Below, in pieces: positions 17,375 through 26,503 of a DNA stretch of 64,000 bases. This DNA comes from JAFLCM01 sp964510955 (GTDB taxonomy: Bacteria > Planctomycetota > Phycisphaerae > Phycisphaerales > UBA1924): the NCBI GenBank assembly GCA_964510955.1, contig CAZEDW010000002.1, forward strand, positions 140,736 through 204,735, written 5' to 3'. Every line of letters begins with the position of its first letter. The first letter of the stretch is position 1. The notes beneath the pieces were generated by a model that saw nothing but the letters and a program-made list of their open reading frames with translations, was not told the origin of the DNA and ran no database searches. Made by a program: the position numbers and the translations under genes.

Positions 17375-18811
17375 ATGAGCACCACCGCCGCGCGTCACCG
17401 CGTGGTCCTGATCCCCGGCGACGGGATCGGGCCCGAGATCGCCCACAGTGTGAAGGAAATCCTGGCAGCCGCGCAGGTTCCGATCGACTTCGAGGAGCAC
17501 GACGCGGGGCTGGACGCGTTGACGAAGCACGGCTCGACGCTGCCGGCGACGACGCTCGAAGCCATCAAGGCGCACCGGGTGGCCCTGAAGGGCCCGACCA
17601 CCACGCCGATGGGCGGCGGGCACAAGAGCGTCAACGTCACGATCCGCAAGTCGCTGGAGCTGTACGCCAATGTGCGCCCCAGCAAGAGTCTGCCGAGCGT
17701 GCGGACGCGGTTTGAGAACGTGGACCTGATCATCGTCCGCGAGAACATCGAGGACACCTACGCGGGGATCGAGCACTGGCAGAGCGAGGACGTGTGCCAA
17801 TGTTTGCGGCTGATCACGCGCCCGGGGTGCGAGGCCATCCACCGCTACGCCTTCGAGATGGCCCGCGACCAGGGTCGCAAGCGGGTGACGTGCGTGCACA
17901 AGTCGAACATCATGAAGATGACCGACGGCCTGTTCCTCGACACCTTCAAGGAGACGGCGGCGCGGTACCCGGACGTCCACGCCGACGACATCCTGATCGA
18001 CAACCTGTGCATGCAGCTCGTCGTGCGCCCGGAGAAGTTCGACGTTCTGGTGCTGCCCAACCTGTTCGGCGACATCGCGTCGGACCTGTGCGCGGGGCTG
18101 GTGGGGGGGCTGGGCGTGGCGCCGGGCGGCAACATCGGCGACGGGCTGGCGGTGTTCGAGGCGGTGCACGGCTCGGCCCCGGACATCGCGGGCAAGGGGC
18201 TGGCGAACCCCACGGCGCTGCTGCTCTCGGCGGTGCAGATGCTGCACTACATGGGGCTGCACTACCACGCCGTGCACGTCGAGACGGCGCTGCGGATGGC
18301 GCTGGTGAGCGGGGTGCACACGGCGGACCTGGGCGGGAACGCCCGGACCAAGGAGTTCACGCGGGCGATCATCGCGGCGCTGCCCAGCAATGTCCCGGCG
18401 GACGCGGCCCGGCTTGCGCCGACGGCGCTGTACAAGGGCGCGGGGGGGCGCGTGTCGGCGGCGCCGCCCGCGGCGCCGAAGCACACCGGCGCACTGTTGG
18501 TGGTGCGGGGGGTGGACATCTTCGTGCAGTCGTCGGCGGGGCTGCCGGTGATTCCCGAAACGGTGGGCAGGCTCAGGCTGGCGTTCAAGAGCAACCGGGG
18601 CCAGAAGGTGTGGCCCGGCCCGACGCCGGCGGTGCGGCTGGTGGACGTGTACCGGTGCAGGTACGCCGCGCCCGACGGATCGGCCAGCGTGACCGACGCG
18701 GAGATCGCGCAGATGCAGAGCGCGGTGGGCGCGAAGCACGCGTGGGTGCACATCGAGAAGCTGCTGGAACGCGATGGCAAGGCGATGTACAGCAAGGCCC
18801 ACGGCGACTGA
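17375..18811 (+). CDS. icd: isocitrate dehydrogenase, Thermus type with extra C-terminal domain
   Basis: A 478-residue enzyme oxidising isocitrate to 2-oxoglutarate in the TCA cycle. The catalytic core (about 1-340) has LIPGDGIGPEIA, the isocitrate-binding Ser/Asn pair in KSVNVTIRKSLELYANVRP, VRENIEDTYAGIEH, and the metal-binding LVVRPEKFDVLVLPNLFGDI. About 130 C-terminal residues (LLVVRGVDIFVQSSAGLP...) form the additional domain known from Thermus thermophilus-type IDH. In the coenzyme pocket the sequence is HGSAPDIAG, with Asp270-Ile271 where NADP enzymes have Lys-Tyr; this predicts NAD+ preference. The ATG at 17375 is chosen; a GTG at 17354 would add seven residues. Confidence 0.88.
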   Translation: MSTTAARHRVVLIPGDGIGPEIAHSVKEILAAAQVPIDFEEHDAGLDALTKHGSTLPATTLEAIKAHRVALKGPTTTPMGGGHKSVNVTIRKSLELYANVRPSKSLPSVRTRFENVDLIIVRENIEDTYAGIEHWQSEDVCQCLRLITRPGCEAIHRYAFEMARDQGRKRVTCVHKSNIMKMTDGLFLDTFKETAARYPDVHADDILIDNLCMQLVVRPEKFDVLVLPNLFGDIASDLCAGLVGGLGVAPGGNIGDGLAVFEAVHGSAPDIAGKGLANPTALLLSAVQMLHYMGLHYHAVHVETALRMALVSGVHTADLGGNARTKEFTRAIIAALPSNVPADAARLAPTALYKGAGGRVSAAPPAAPKHTGALLVVRGVDIFVQSSAGLPVIPETVGRLRLAFKSNRGQKVWPGPTPAVRLVDVYRCRYAAPDGSASVTDAEIAQMQSAVGAKHAWVHIEKLLERDGKAMYSKAHGD

Positions 18812-18882
18812 TGGGGGCCTGCCCCCGCGTGGTTAGGCGGGTTGGACAGAGTCGAAGGCGCGAGGTGACGGCGGGGGCCGCG

Positions 18883-20328
18883 TCACACGCCGGGCGTGAC
18901 CGGAGATCCCTTCGCGCGCCGGTCCAGCGCCCCGAGGAAGCGGCCGTAGATTTCATCGGCCAGGGCGGCGTGTACGAGTTTCCAGCGCAGCGGCGATGCC
19001 GACCAGGGCCGTTCGAGAACGTGCGAGTCATCGCCCATGGTCAGGACCGCCTGGTGTTCACGGAGCGCCTGGGACGGGGCCACGACGGGGAAGTTCAGCC
19101 CGAGGTCGGCCGCCCAGCCGGGGGCCGCGGCGAGGGAATCGTCCGAGCCGGTGAAGGTGATCCCGCGGCGTGTGAGCTCACCGGCGAGGTACCGCGCGTT
19201 GCGGCCCAGACCGAAGATCGTGACGGGCGCGGGTGCGAGCGATTCGGCGAGGCGTGCGGCCGTGAGCGCTGGGGTGGCCGCCAGGTCGGCGAGCGACCGG
19301 AGCGCCGCGTCGTGAAAACCCGGCGCCGCGGCCCCGACGAGTTCGAGGCGTTCCCAGAATGCCAGCGCCGTCGCCAGCGGGCCGGCGGGCGCCTGGGCCC
19401 AGCGCTCGGGCGACATGCCCAGCGACCAGCTCAGGCGGTGGAAGACTTTGGCGGCGGCCTGGGCCGGCGAAAGCTCGCCGATGCTTCCGTACAGCGGCTC
19501 ATCCTCGGCGGCCTGTTGGAGCAGGGCGAGCGCGCCGTCGAGCGAGGCGTCCGTAGCCAGGGCTGCGGTGGCGTATTCGAGCGCCAGCTCGCGCGCGAGG
19601 CCGCGGCGGCAATCGGCGTCGGTACCGGCGCGGGCGTGAGCCGCGAGGGCGGAGCGGCTGAGAGACCGCCACATGGCGGCGGCGTCGCGGCTGAGACTGG
19701 CGGGCGACACGCGGTAAGCGGCCACGAGGGTATCGAAGCCGTGCCAAGTGACGGCGCGCTCGCTCAGGCGGAGCCAGAAGTCCCAATCCTCGCCGATGCG
19801 GAGCGAAGGGTCGAAGCGAGTGCCGCCGATCGCGTCTCGGCGGATCATCTGGGAGATGACGGGGAAGGGGCAGCCGTGCAGCAGCTCGGCGTGCCCGATG
19901 GTGAAACGGTCCAGCATCGGGGCCCAGCCCAAGGGTCGTCCCGCGGTGTCGCGCCATTCGTGGCGTGCGAACACGGCGTCGGCGCCGAGTGTGTGAAGCC
20001 GGTCTGCCAGCGCGCCGAGGGCCCACGGCATGAGCCGGTCATCCGAGTCGAGGAAGTGGATCAGCTCGCCGCGCGCGAGATCGAGGCCCGTGTTGCGGGC
20101 GCCGGCAAGGCCGCGGTTTTCCTGGCGAACGGTGCGGAAGCGGGGGTCTCGGCGCGCGTACTCGGCGGCGACGGCGCCGGTGCCGTCGTTCGATCCGTCA
20201 TCAACGATGACACACTCCCACCGGGTGAGCGATTGCGACGTGACCGAGTCCAAGGTTTCGGCGAGCGACCAGGCGGCGTTGAACGCCGGGACGATCACGC
20301 TGACGATGGGCGGTGTGCTCGGCGTCAC
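18883..20328 (-). CDS. GT2 glycosyltransferase with C-terminal Rossmann-like module (GT2-A)
   Basis: A 481-residue protein. The N-terminal GT-A domain (about 1-230) has VSVIVPAFNAA, VIVDDGSNDGTG, the metal-binding DSD at 94-96 (IHFLDSDDRLM), and GEDWDFWLRL. A helical middle region follows, and a C-terminal module with APVTIFGLGRNARYLAGEL, a glycine-rich nucleotide-binding-like loop. It should transfer a sugar from a nucleotide donor; donor and acceptor are unknown. The GTG start at 20328 overlaps the stop of the preceding gene as GTGA, showing coupling. It is the last of five genes of a leftward operon. Its domain layout matches the next two genes, suggesting ancient duplication. Confidence 0.88.
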   Translation of the reverse strand: MTPSTPPIVSVIVPAFNAAWSLAETLDSVTSQSLTRWECVIVDDGSNDGTGAVAAEYARRDPRFRTVRQENRGLAGARNTGLDLARGELIHFLDSDDRLMPWALGALADRLHTLGADAVFARHEWRDTAGRPLGWAPMLDRFTIGHAELLHGCPFPVISQMIRRDAIGGTRFDPSLRIGEDWDFWLRLSERAVTWHGFDTLVAAYRVSPASLSRDAAAMWRSLSRSALAAHARAGTDADCRRGLARELALEYATAALATDASLDGALALLQQAAEDEPLYGSIGELSPAQAAAKVFHRLSWSLGMSPERWAQAPAGPLATALAFWERLELVGAAAPGFHDAALRSLADLAATPALTAARLAESLAPAPVTIFGLGRNARYLAGELTRRGITFTGSDDSLAAAPGWAADLGLNFPVVAPSQALREHQAVLTMGDDSHVLERPWSASPLRWKLVHAALADEIYGRFLGALDRRAKGSPVTPGV

Positions 20329-21797
20329 GCCGCGGCCTCCAGGTTGGAATCGCCCGCCCGCATCTGGGCCGCGAGCGAGCTCCACACGTCCTGGGCGAGC
20401 CGGGCGCGGGCGTCGCGCCACCGCAGCGGGCGAACCCCGCCCGGCAGCTTCGCGAGGTAGGCCTCGTCGTCGGCGACGGTCATGATGTGTGTTCGGGAGG
20501 GGTCGTAGGGCGCGCCGGGGCCCTGCACGCCCACGGTGACGCCGTCCACCTCTCGCTCGGACAGGCCCGGGGGGGCGTTGTCGTCGCGTGCGTCGAAGGC
20601 GATGCCCGCGTGGGCGAGCGCGACCGCGAGCTGCCGGGCGTTGGCGCCGAACCCCAGCATCGTGACGGGGCCGCGGGAGCACGCTTTGGCGAGCGCGGCG
20701 GCGATCTGCACCGGGTCGACGATCCGGGCCGCGAGGAGCTCGAGGGCCTTGTCTTGGAGGCTCGCGGTCGTGAGGCCCTCCCGTTGCATGCGCGCCCACA
20801 ATCGGTGCAGGGTCGAGAGGTAGGCGCGGAGGCGGGCCGTGTCGCCGGCGCTCCAGGCGCTGGGGGCCAGCCCGTCGGCGAAGGGGATCATCCAGTACGC
20901 GGCCTCGGCGAGGTCGGCGGGCGAGGCGTGGCCTCCGGGCCAGTGCGACGCGAGGATGAACCAGGAATCGTCGAGGTTTTCCGACGCATCGTTCAGCGCC
21001 GAGGCCGTCGCCTGGTTGAGTGCGATCCGCGCGACGACCGCGGAGAGATTCTCCCGGCGCAGCAGCTCGGGCGGCTGGAGCACCTGGTGCTGGGCCCGGG
21101 CGCGGTCGAACGCACGCTCGATGACGCGTCGCGACTGCTCGGCCATGACGGCGTACGCGCGGCTCAGGCCGCCGGGCCTGAGTCTGTACGCCGCGACGGG
21201 GGCGTCGACGATGCGCCATTTCACCGAGCGCTCGGCGAGTCGGATCCAGAAGTCCCAGTCTTCAGCGGCCGTCAGGGCGGTGTCGAAGCGAACGCCGTGG
21301 AGTAGCCCGCGCCGCACCAGAGCCGCCGCGGGTTGGAACCGGTTGGCGGTGAGCAGGTCGCCCAGGCCGATGCACCCCCCCGGCTCAAGGGTCGGCGCCG
21401 GGCCGGTCTCGAAGTCGAGAGAGCGCTCGAACTGGTTGAAGAGCATGCTGCGGCCGGCCGCGGCGTCGCGGGCGCCAGCGGCGTCGAGGAGCCGGCGCAG
21501 CGCATCGGGGAGCAGCCAGTCGTCGGCGTCGAGGAAGCTGATCCATTCGCCTCGGGCGCCGTCGATGCCCAGGTTCCGCGCGGCCGAGACGCCCTTGTTG
21601 TCCTGACGGAGCACCCAGATGCGCTGATCGCCCAGCGCGATCTCTTCGGCGACGTCGGCGGTGTGGTCCGTGGAGCCGTCGTCAACGATGATCAGCTCCC
21701 AGTCGGGCACGCTCTGGGCCTGCAGCGAGCGGATCGCCGTGCGGATGGTGCCCGCGGCGTTGTAGGCCGGCATGACGACGCTGACCTCGGGGATCAC
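20325..21797 (-). CDS. GT2 glycosyltransferase with C-terminal Rossmann-like module (GT2-B)
   Basis: A 490-residue paralogue of its neighbours. The GT-A domain shows VSVVMPAYNAAGTI, LIIVDDGSTDHT, metal-binding DAD at 90-92 (SFLDADDWLLP) and AEDWDFWIRLAE. A helical middle section follows (RENLSAVVARIALNQATAS), then GPVTMLGFGANARQLAVAL near residue 385, the glycine-rich loop of the C-terminal module. The start is GTG at 21797, overlapping the stop of the gene before it by four bases (GTGA). Its own stop overlaps the GTG of the next gene in the same way. Sugar specificity is unknown. Confidence 0.88.
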   Translation of the reverse strand: MIPEVSVVMPAYNAAGTIRTAIRSLQAQSVPDWELIIVDDGSTDHTADVAEEIALGDQRIWVLRQDNKGVSAARNLGIDGARGEWISFLDADDWLLPDALRRLLDAAGARDAAAGRSMLFNQFERSLDFETGPAPTLEPGGCIGLGDLLTANRFQPAAALVRRGLLHGVRFDTALTAAEDWDFWIRLAERSVKWRIVDAPVAAYRLRPGGLSRAYAVMAEQSRRVIERAFDRARAQHQVLQPPELLRRENLSAVVARIALNQATASALNDASENLDDSWFILASHWPGGHASPADLAEAAYWMIPFADGLAPSAWSAGDTARLRAYLSTLHRLWARMQREGLTTASLQDKALELLAARIVDPVQIAAALAKACSRGPVTMLGFGANARQLAVALAHAGIAFDARDDNAPPGLSEREVDGVTVGVQGPGAPYDPSRTHIMTVADDEAYLAKLPGGVRPLRWRDARARLAQDVWSSLAAQMRAGDSNLEAAA

Positions 21798-23263
21798 GCC
21801 GCGGCTTCCTGGGGCGGATGGGCGATGACCCCGGCGCGGGCGCCCGCGTCAGTTGAGGGCCACCACGACACGAGCCGAGCGAGCTCGGCACGGGAAAGAT
21901 CGGCTTGAATCTCGGACCAGTTGACGCTCGGGCCCAGGGCCGCGGCGCGCCGCTCGAGCGCGGGCGATCCGGCGACGGTGACGACATGAACGGCTTCGCC
22001 CGGCCCTGGGGCCGTGACCGGGTGGATCAGGCGCACCGGGCGGCCGGAGATAACCCGAATCTGACCTGGGAGTTCGGCGTCGTCGATGCCCAGCAGCTCG
22101 CTCGGGGGGCCCGCGAGGCGTGGGATCAACGCGTGGGCGTTGCGGCCCAGGGCGTGCAGCACCAGGCGGCGGCCCGCGGGGATTCTGGCGGCGATGGTCG
22201 CGGCGACGGCGTCGGCGGGGACGCACCGGCGCGCCAGCGCCTCGATGCACGCCCGGTGGGACTCCGCGGACGCCACGCCGAGATCGGTCAGCAGGTGCAG
22301 CAGGGTGTCGGCGTGCTCGGCGAGGAGCGCGACGTGCCGGTCGGATCGCCACGCCGTGGGCGGCAGGCAGTGGATGAACGGCACGCGCCAGTGCAGCACG
22401 TCGGCGATCAGCTCGCTTCCGGCGGCGCCGGTCTGGCGGGCGATCTCGCCGGCGCGGGCGACGGCGTGCGGTGCGTCATCATCCAGCATCAGCCCCGCGA
22501 GCTGCTCGAGCGCCAGCCGGCAGCGGGTCTGGCGGTCTTCCGCGGCGTGCGGCGACGCGGCGATCGATTTTCCGAGCACCTGTTCACCGGCCCTCAGCAT
22601 CCGCATCGGGTCGTGGCTCATGCTCAGGGGGCGCAGGCGGTAGGCGGCGACGGGCTCGGTCGAAGCGAGGAAGCTGCGGCCGCCGACGGTCAGCCTCAGC
22701 CACAGGTCCCAGTCTTCGTACGCCCCGAGCGACTCGTCGAAGCGGGCTCCGTTCAGCAGCTCGCGCCCGACGAGCGCCGCGTGAACGCCGAAGCGGTTGC
22801 CGCGCCGCAGGTGCTCGTGGCTGACGCGGGTCGTGCCCGGGTCGAACGTGAAGCCGAGGCTGCCGCCGAGCTCATCGAACCATGCGGACCCGGCGCAGGC
22901 GAGCCGGTCGCTGGACGACTCGGCGAGCCGCACGAGAGTCTCCAGGCCGTGGGGCAGCATCCAGTCGTCGGCGTCGAGGAAGTGGACCCACCGGCCCCGG
23001 GCGCGGTCGATGCCCGCGTTGCGGGCAGCGCTCAGGCCGCGGTTGGGCTGCGAGCGGAGCGTGATCCGCGCGTCGCCGGCGGCGGCGCTCCGAGCCGCGG
23101 CCGCGGAGTTGTCGGTGGAGCCGTCGTCGATGATCACCGCCTCCCAGCTCTGCAGCGACTGGGCGCGGAGGGATTCCACCGCGGCGCCGATGAAGCGCTG
23201 GGCGTTGAACAGCGGGATCACGACGCTGACGGCGGGGGCGGCGCTCGCTCCGTGCCGGGTCAT
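21794..23263 (-). CDS. GT2 glycosyltransferase with C-terminal Rossmann-like module (GT2-C)
   Basis: A 489-residue protein of the same architecture as the two genes downstream: VSVVIPLFNAQRFI, AVIIDDGSTDNS, metal-binding DAD at 97-99 (VHFLDADDWMLP), AYEDWDLWLRLT. Then comes a helical middle region, and RRLVLHALGRNAHALIPRL in the C-terminal module. The ATG at 23263 overlaps the stop of the upstream gene (ATGA). The three neighbouring GT2 genes with matching middle and C-terminal parts probably act one after another on the same glycan, each adding one residue. This is inferred from context. Confidence 0.88.
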   Translation of the reverse strand: MTRHGASAAPAVSVVIPLFNAQRFIGAAVESLRAQSLQSWEAVIIDDGSTDNSAAAARSAAAGDARITLRSQPNRGLSAARNAGIDRARGRWVHFLDADDWMLPHGLETLVRLAESSSDRLACAGSAWFDELGGSLGFTFDPGTTRVSHEHLRRGNRFGVHAALVGRELLNGARFDESLGAYEDWDLWLRLTVGGRSFLASTEPVAAYRLRPLSMSHDPMRMLRAGEQVLGKSIAASPHAAEDRQTRCRLALEQLAGLMLDDDAPHAVARAGEIARQTGAAGSELIADVLHWRVPFIHCLPPTAWRSDRHVALLAEHADTLLHLLTDLGVASAESHRACIEALARRCVPADAVAATIAARIPAGRRLVLHALGRNAHALIPRLAGPPSELLGIDDAELPGQIRVISGRPVRLIHPVTAPGPGEAVHVVTVAGSPALERRAAALGPSVNWSEIQADLSRAELARLVSWWPSTDAGARAGVIAHPPQEAAA

Positions 23264-24513
23264 GCCGCCACCTCGCGCAGAGCGGGCAGCGCGGGAGGCT
23301 GCGGGGAGCTGTAAAGCCTGTGCACCAGCACGCCGCGGGCGCGGTGGGGTGCGCTGGAGCGCCACATCGCGTCCTCGTGGAGGTCGGACGACAGCAGGAC
23401 GTGCTCGCCGGGGCGGAGCGAGTCGGGGCTTTGCACCGTGAACCCGCACGCGACCGTTGACTGGCGCAGGTCATCGACGACGCCGGCGACGGGGACTGCC
23501 AGGCATGCGGCGTCCTGCAGCAGGCGCTCGGTGTGCTTGCCGGCGCCCCAGAGCCAGACGCGCTGCGCGCCCGAGTGCGCCAGGCGTTCGCCGGCCTGGC
23601 GGAGCAGTGCCCGCCGGCCTTCGCGGAGCGCCGCGTCCGGATAGGGCGTTCGCAGCGCCCGCGCCCAGAGCCAGGCTTGGAGCCCGGAGCGGGTGGGGCC
23701 CTGACTTGTGAGAAGTGCTTCGAGCGCGCCCGCGGGGTCCGCGCCCGGGGTGGCGTCTGCCAGCACGCCCGCGACGGCGTCGCGCAAGGCGGGGGAGCTT
23801 TCGCCTTGCGGGAGTTCGTTCCACGCGCGCAGCAGCGAGCCCGCCGCCGCCCGGGCCTGCTCGGGCCCGTTGCGCCAGCCTCGGTCGGACCGAGACGCCG
23901 CCTCGCAGCGGTACTGGTAGAGGCGGTCCGGCAGGTTGGCGATGACCGGGCCCGTCGCCGTCATGCGGAGCCACAGGTCGTAGTCCTGAGCGCGGTCGAG
24001 CGATTCGTCGTAGCCGCCCGCCGCCAGCACGGCGTCGCGGCGCATCATGACCGAGCCGTGGGTTACGCAGTTCTCCACGAGCAGTCGCCAGCGGACCTCG
24101 CGGGGATCGCAGGGCGGCTGGCAGGTCTCGATGGGGCCGCCCGCCCCGTCGATGCGGTCGAAGGCTGTTCCGAGCACGGCGACGCCGGGATGGGACGCCA
24201 CGTAGCGAGCTTGGCTTTCCAAACGCCCGGGGAGCGAGACGTCGTCGTCGTCCATCCGCGCCGCCAGCGGGTGCCGGGCGCGGCGCAGGGCCAGGTTCAT
24301 CGCGGTGGCGAGATTGGCGCCGGGGGCGTGCAGTTCGACCAGGTCGGTCCCGGTCGTCACGGGGATTCCCCGAACGGGCGCGTCGGCGGTGTGCACGACG
24401 ATCAGTTCAGGGCAGCGCAAAGATTGCGCGTTAATCGACGCCACCGCCTCGCGCAGGTGGGCGTTGGCTTCGCGCACGGCCATGATGACCGAGACTGCCG
24501 GAGCGTCGGGCAT
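23260..24513 (-). CDS. GT2 glycosyltransferase with C-terminal WGAG/SS.LHE module (GT2-D)
   Basis: A 417-residue protein. The GT-A domain begins VSVIMAVREANAHLREAV. The usual second DDGS is replaced by HTAD, but the metal-binding run RMDDDDVSLPGRL (D88-D91) and RAQDYDLWLRM are present, so it is likely active. The C-terminal module has VWLWGAGKHTERLLQD, VAGVVDDLRQS, VLLSSDLHEDAMW and GVLVHRLY. This is strikingly close to the C-terminus of the GT4 protein encoded at 38656-40242. The ATG at 24513 starts at the conserved N-terminus. It is the second gene of the operon after the methyltransferase, with a 43-base gap. Confidence 0.85.
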   Translation of the reverse strand: MPDAPAVSVIMAVREANAHLREAVASINAQSLRCPELIVVHTADAPVRGIPVTTGTDLVELHAPGANLATAMNLALRRARHPLAARMDDDDVSLPGRLESQARYVASHPGVAVLGTAFDRIDGAGGPIETCQPPCDPREVRWRLLVENCVTHGSVMMRRDAVLAAGGYDESLDRAQDYDLWLRMTATGPVIANLPDRLYQYRCEAASRSDRGWRNGPEQARAAAGSLLRAWNELPQGESSPALRDAVAGVLADATPGADPAGALEALLTSQGPTRSGLQAWLWARALRTPYPDAALREGRRALLRQAGERLAHSGAQRVWLWGAGKHTERLLQDAACLAVPVAGVVDDLRQSTVACGFTVQSPDSLRPGEHVLLSSDLHEDAMWRSSAPHRARGVLVHRLYSSPQPPALPALREVAA

Positions 24514-24556
24514 GACAGTTCTATCGGCTCGCGCCGGGGCTGGACCGCTTTTCGAG

Positions 24557-25327
24557 TCAGGCCGGGACGGCCTCACAGAGCACGGCGTGGCAGGCCCACG
24601 GAGAACGGGGGCGGACCCGGAGGCGGAACAGGGTCTCGGCCATGACGGAGCCGGCCAGCGGCTGCTCGTCCTGCGGCATCACCCGGCTCTGGATGACCCG
24701 GAACCCGCGGGACTGAACGTAGGCGGTGAACTCGTCGCGGGACCACTCCCGGACGTGATCGGGCTTGAGCGACCGGGTGCAGTCGCGCCCGCGGAGGCGG
24801 TCGCGGTCGGGCGTTGAGAGCAGCGCCGGCGCGCCGGGGGCCAAGCGGTCGCGGATGAACCCCAGGAGCACGTCCGGGTCGCCCAGGTGCTCCAGGACAT
24901 CGGCGCAGATGATGAGGTCAAACCGGCCCGGCGGCCCTGAGCGGTGCAGGTTCGGCGCGTCGAGGTCGGCGCCCCAGTAGCTCGGACCCGGAGCAATCCG
25001 CTGGGCGGCCTCGACGGCGGATGGCTGGTCGACGCCCCACAGCTCGCGCTGAGGACCCGAGAGCATGCCGGCGAGCTTGACGCCGATGCCGCAGCCGGCG
25101 TCGAGGATGCGCCGGCACCCGCGCTCGCGGGCTACCCGGTCTGCCCATCGGTAGACGTGCCACTGGTACCGTGGGGCGTTGGAGATCCGTTCCGGGGTCC
25201 AGTAGGCGAGGCCGGCCTGCGGGTCGTCGAGTCCCGGCGCGCTGGGGCGCGGGACATAATCCGGTCGGATCTTGTACCCGTCGCTTTGCCGCGGGCAGGC
25301 CGGAGTTGAGGTGAGCAGTGTGGTCAA
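24557..25327 (-). CDS. class I SAM-dependent methyltransferase
   Basis: A protein of about 256 residues. After an N-terminal GYKIRPDYVPRP segment come RRILDAGCGIGVKLAGML (motif I), LWGVDQPSAVEAAQ (motif II), RFDLIICADVLEHLGDP (motif IV, typical of Methyltransf_11/23 enzymes in glycan loci) and LAPGAPALLSTPDRDRLRG. It could methylate a sugar or sugar-lipid; the substrate is unknown. The start is uncertain: TTG at 25327 is used, and GTG at 25366 would add 13 residues. It is the first gene of the leftward five-gene operon and divergent from the GT4 gene at 25466, so promoters for both must lie in 25328-25465. Confidence 0.82.
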   Translation of the reverse strand: MTTLLTSTPACPRQSDGYKIRPDYVPRPSAPGLDDPQAGLAYWTPERISNAPRYQWHVYRWADRVARERGCRRILDAGCGIGVKLAGMLSGPQRELWGVDQPSAVEAAQRIAPGPSYWGADLDAPNLHRSGPPGRFDLIICADVLEHLGDPDVLLGFIRDRLAPGAPALLSTPDRDRLRGRDCTRSLKPDHVREWSRDEFTAYVQSRGFRVIQSRVMPQDEQPLAGSVMAETLFRLRVRPRSPWACHAVLCEAVPA

Positions 25328-25465
25328 CCGGTCGCTTTCTGAGATGCGCGACGCGGTTATCGGCACGAACGGGGCAGCCGCTGAAGCGAGTTCGCACAAG
25401 GGGAAGGGGCGGAACGGGCGATAACGAAGGGCGCTCCGCGCGGAGACCTTGGCGGGTACGACTCC

Positions 25466-26503
25466 ATGAAAGTTCTGATCACCAAGGCCGCTGGATACCA
25501 GGACGAATCGCACGTCTTCCCGTTCGTGCGCTCGATGGTGACATACCTTGAGCGCGCCGGCATCGAGTTCACGTCCACCCCGGGGACGGGCGAGACCGTG
25601 GCGCTGGGGGTGCAGTGGGACCCGGGCATCGAGGTGGTTCGAGACCTCAGGGCCCGGGGCGTGAAGTTCGTCCACCGGCTGGACGGGCGAGCCAGGGCCG
25701 TGGTCAAGGTGTACGAGAAGGACGATGAGAACCGCGAGATCAACCGCCTGGCCGACTGGACGGTGTTCCAGTCGCGGTACGTGCGGTCGCACACCTCGAA
25801 GGAGTGCGAGACCATCTTCGGGACCGAGCCGCCGATCTGCACGACGCCGCACCTGGGTTCGGTGATCTACAACGGCGTGGACCGGGAGGTGTTCCGCGAG
25901 GACGGTCCGCGCGAGGCGCTGCCGGGGTCGGCGGACTTCAACGTGCTGCACGTGGCGTTCACGCACGGGGTGCGGAAGGGCGTGGGGGACCTGGTCGCGG
26001 CGGCCCGGCTGCTGACCGCAAACCCGCGGATCAGGTTCTATTGCGTGGGGCGGCAGGAGCAGGACCTTGCGTTCGGGGGCGAGCTGAAGTCGCTGCCGAA
26101 CGTGACGTGCCTGGGCGTGGTGGTCGACCGGCGGCGCATCGCCGCGATCATGCGGGCGTGCCACGTCCTGATGTTCCCGTCGCGCAACGACTATTGCCCC
26201 AACACGGTGCTGGAGGCGATGAGCTGCGGGCTGCCGGTGTGGTACCACCCGTCGGGCGGCACCCCTGAGCTGGTGCGCGACGCCGAGCTTGCCGCGGGGG
26301 TTCCGATGGACGAGAACAACCCCATCTACCCCTTGCACGTGATCCGCGAGTTTCACGCGGTGTTCTCGGCGCGGGCGGTGGAGATGGTGCGCCGGCGCTT
26401 CACGCTCGAGCACATGGGGCGGGCGTACGTCAGCCTGTTCGAGGCGCTCGAGGCGGGCCGGGCGGTGCCCACGGACCTGGGGGCGGTCAGGCCGGGCGCC
26501 TGA
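25466..26503 (+). CDS. GT4-type glycosyltransferase
   Basis: A 345-residue GT-B fold protein. The N-terminal half is degenerate but has VKFVHRLDGRARAV and LADWTVFQSRYVRSH. The C-terminal GT1/GT4 domain has SVIYNGVDREVF, LHVAFTHGVRKGVGDLVAAA, RFYCVGRQEQD, MFPSRNDYCPNTVLEAMSCG and GLPVWYHPSGGTPELV, including the conserved Glu (E in VLEAMSCG) that contacts the nucleotide ribose. The donor sugar is unknown. This is the only rightward gene between two leftward operons. Its 3' end overlaps the convergent methyltransferase gene by 17 bases. Confidence 0.88.
   Translation: MKVLITKAAGYQDESHVFPFVRSMVTYLERAGIEFTSTPGTGETVALGVQWDPGIEVVRDLRARGVKFVHRLDGRARAVVKVYEKDDENREINRLADWTVFQSRYVRSHTSKECETIFGTEPPICTTPHLGSVIYNGVDREVFREDGPREALPGSADFNVLHVAFTHGVRKGVGDLVAAARLLTANPRIRFYCVGRQEQDLAFGGELKSLPNVTCLGVVVDRRRIAAIMRACHVLMFPSRNDYCPNTVLEAMSCGLPVWYHPSGGTPELVRDAELAAGVPMDENNPIYPLHVIREFHAVFSARAVEMVRRRFTLEHMGRAYVSLFEALEAGRAVPTDLGAVRPGA

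Noticed and set aside
17794..20460. A plus-strand open frame of 888 codons
   Set aside because: It runs out of frame through icd and then antisense to a clear glycosyltransferase gene. It is Arg/Gly/Ala-rich with no domain or motif and is an effect of high GC.
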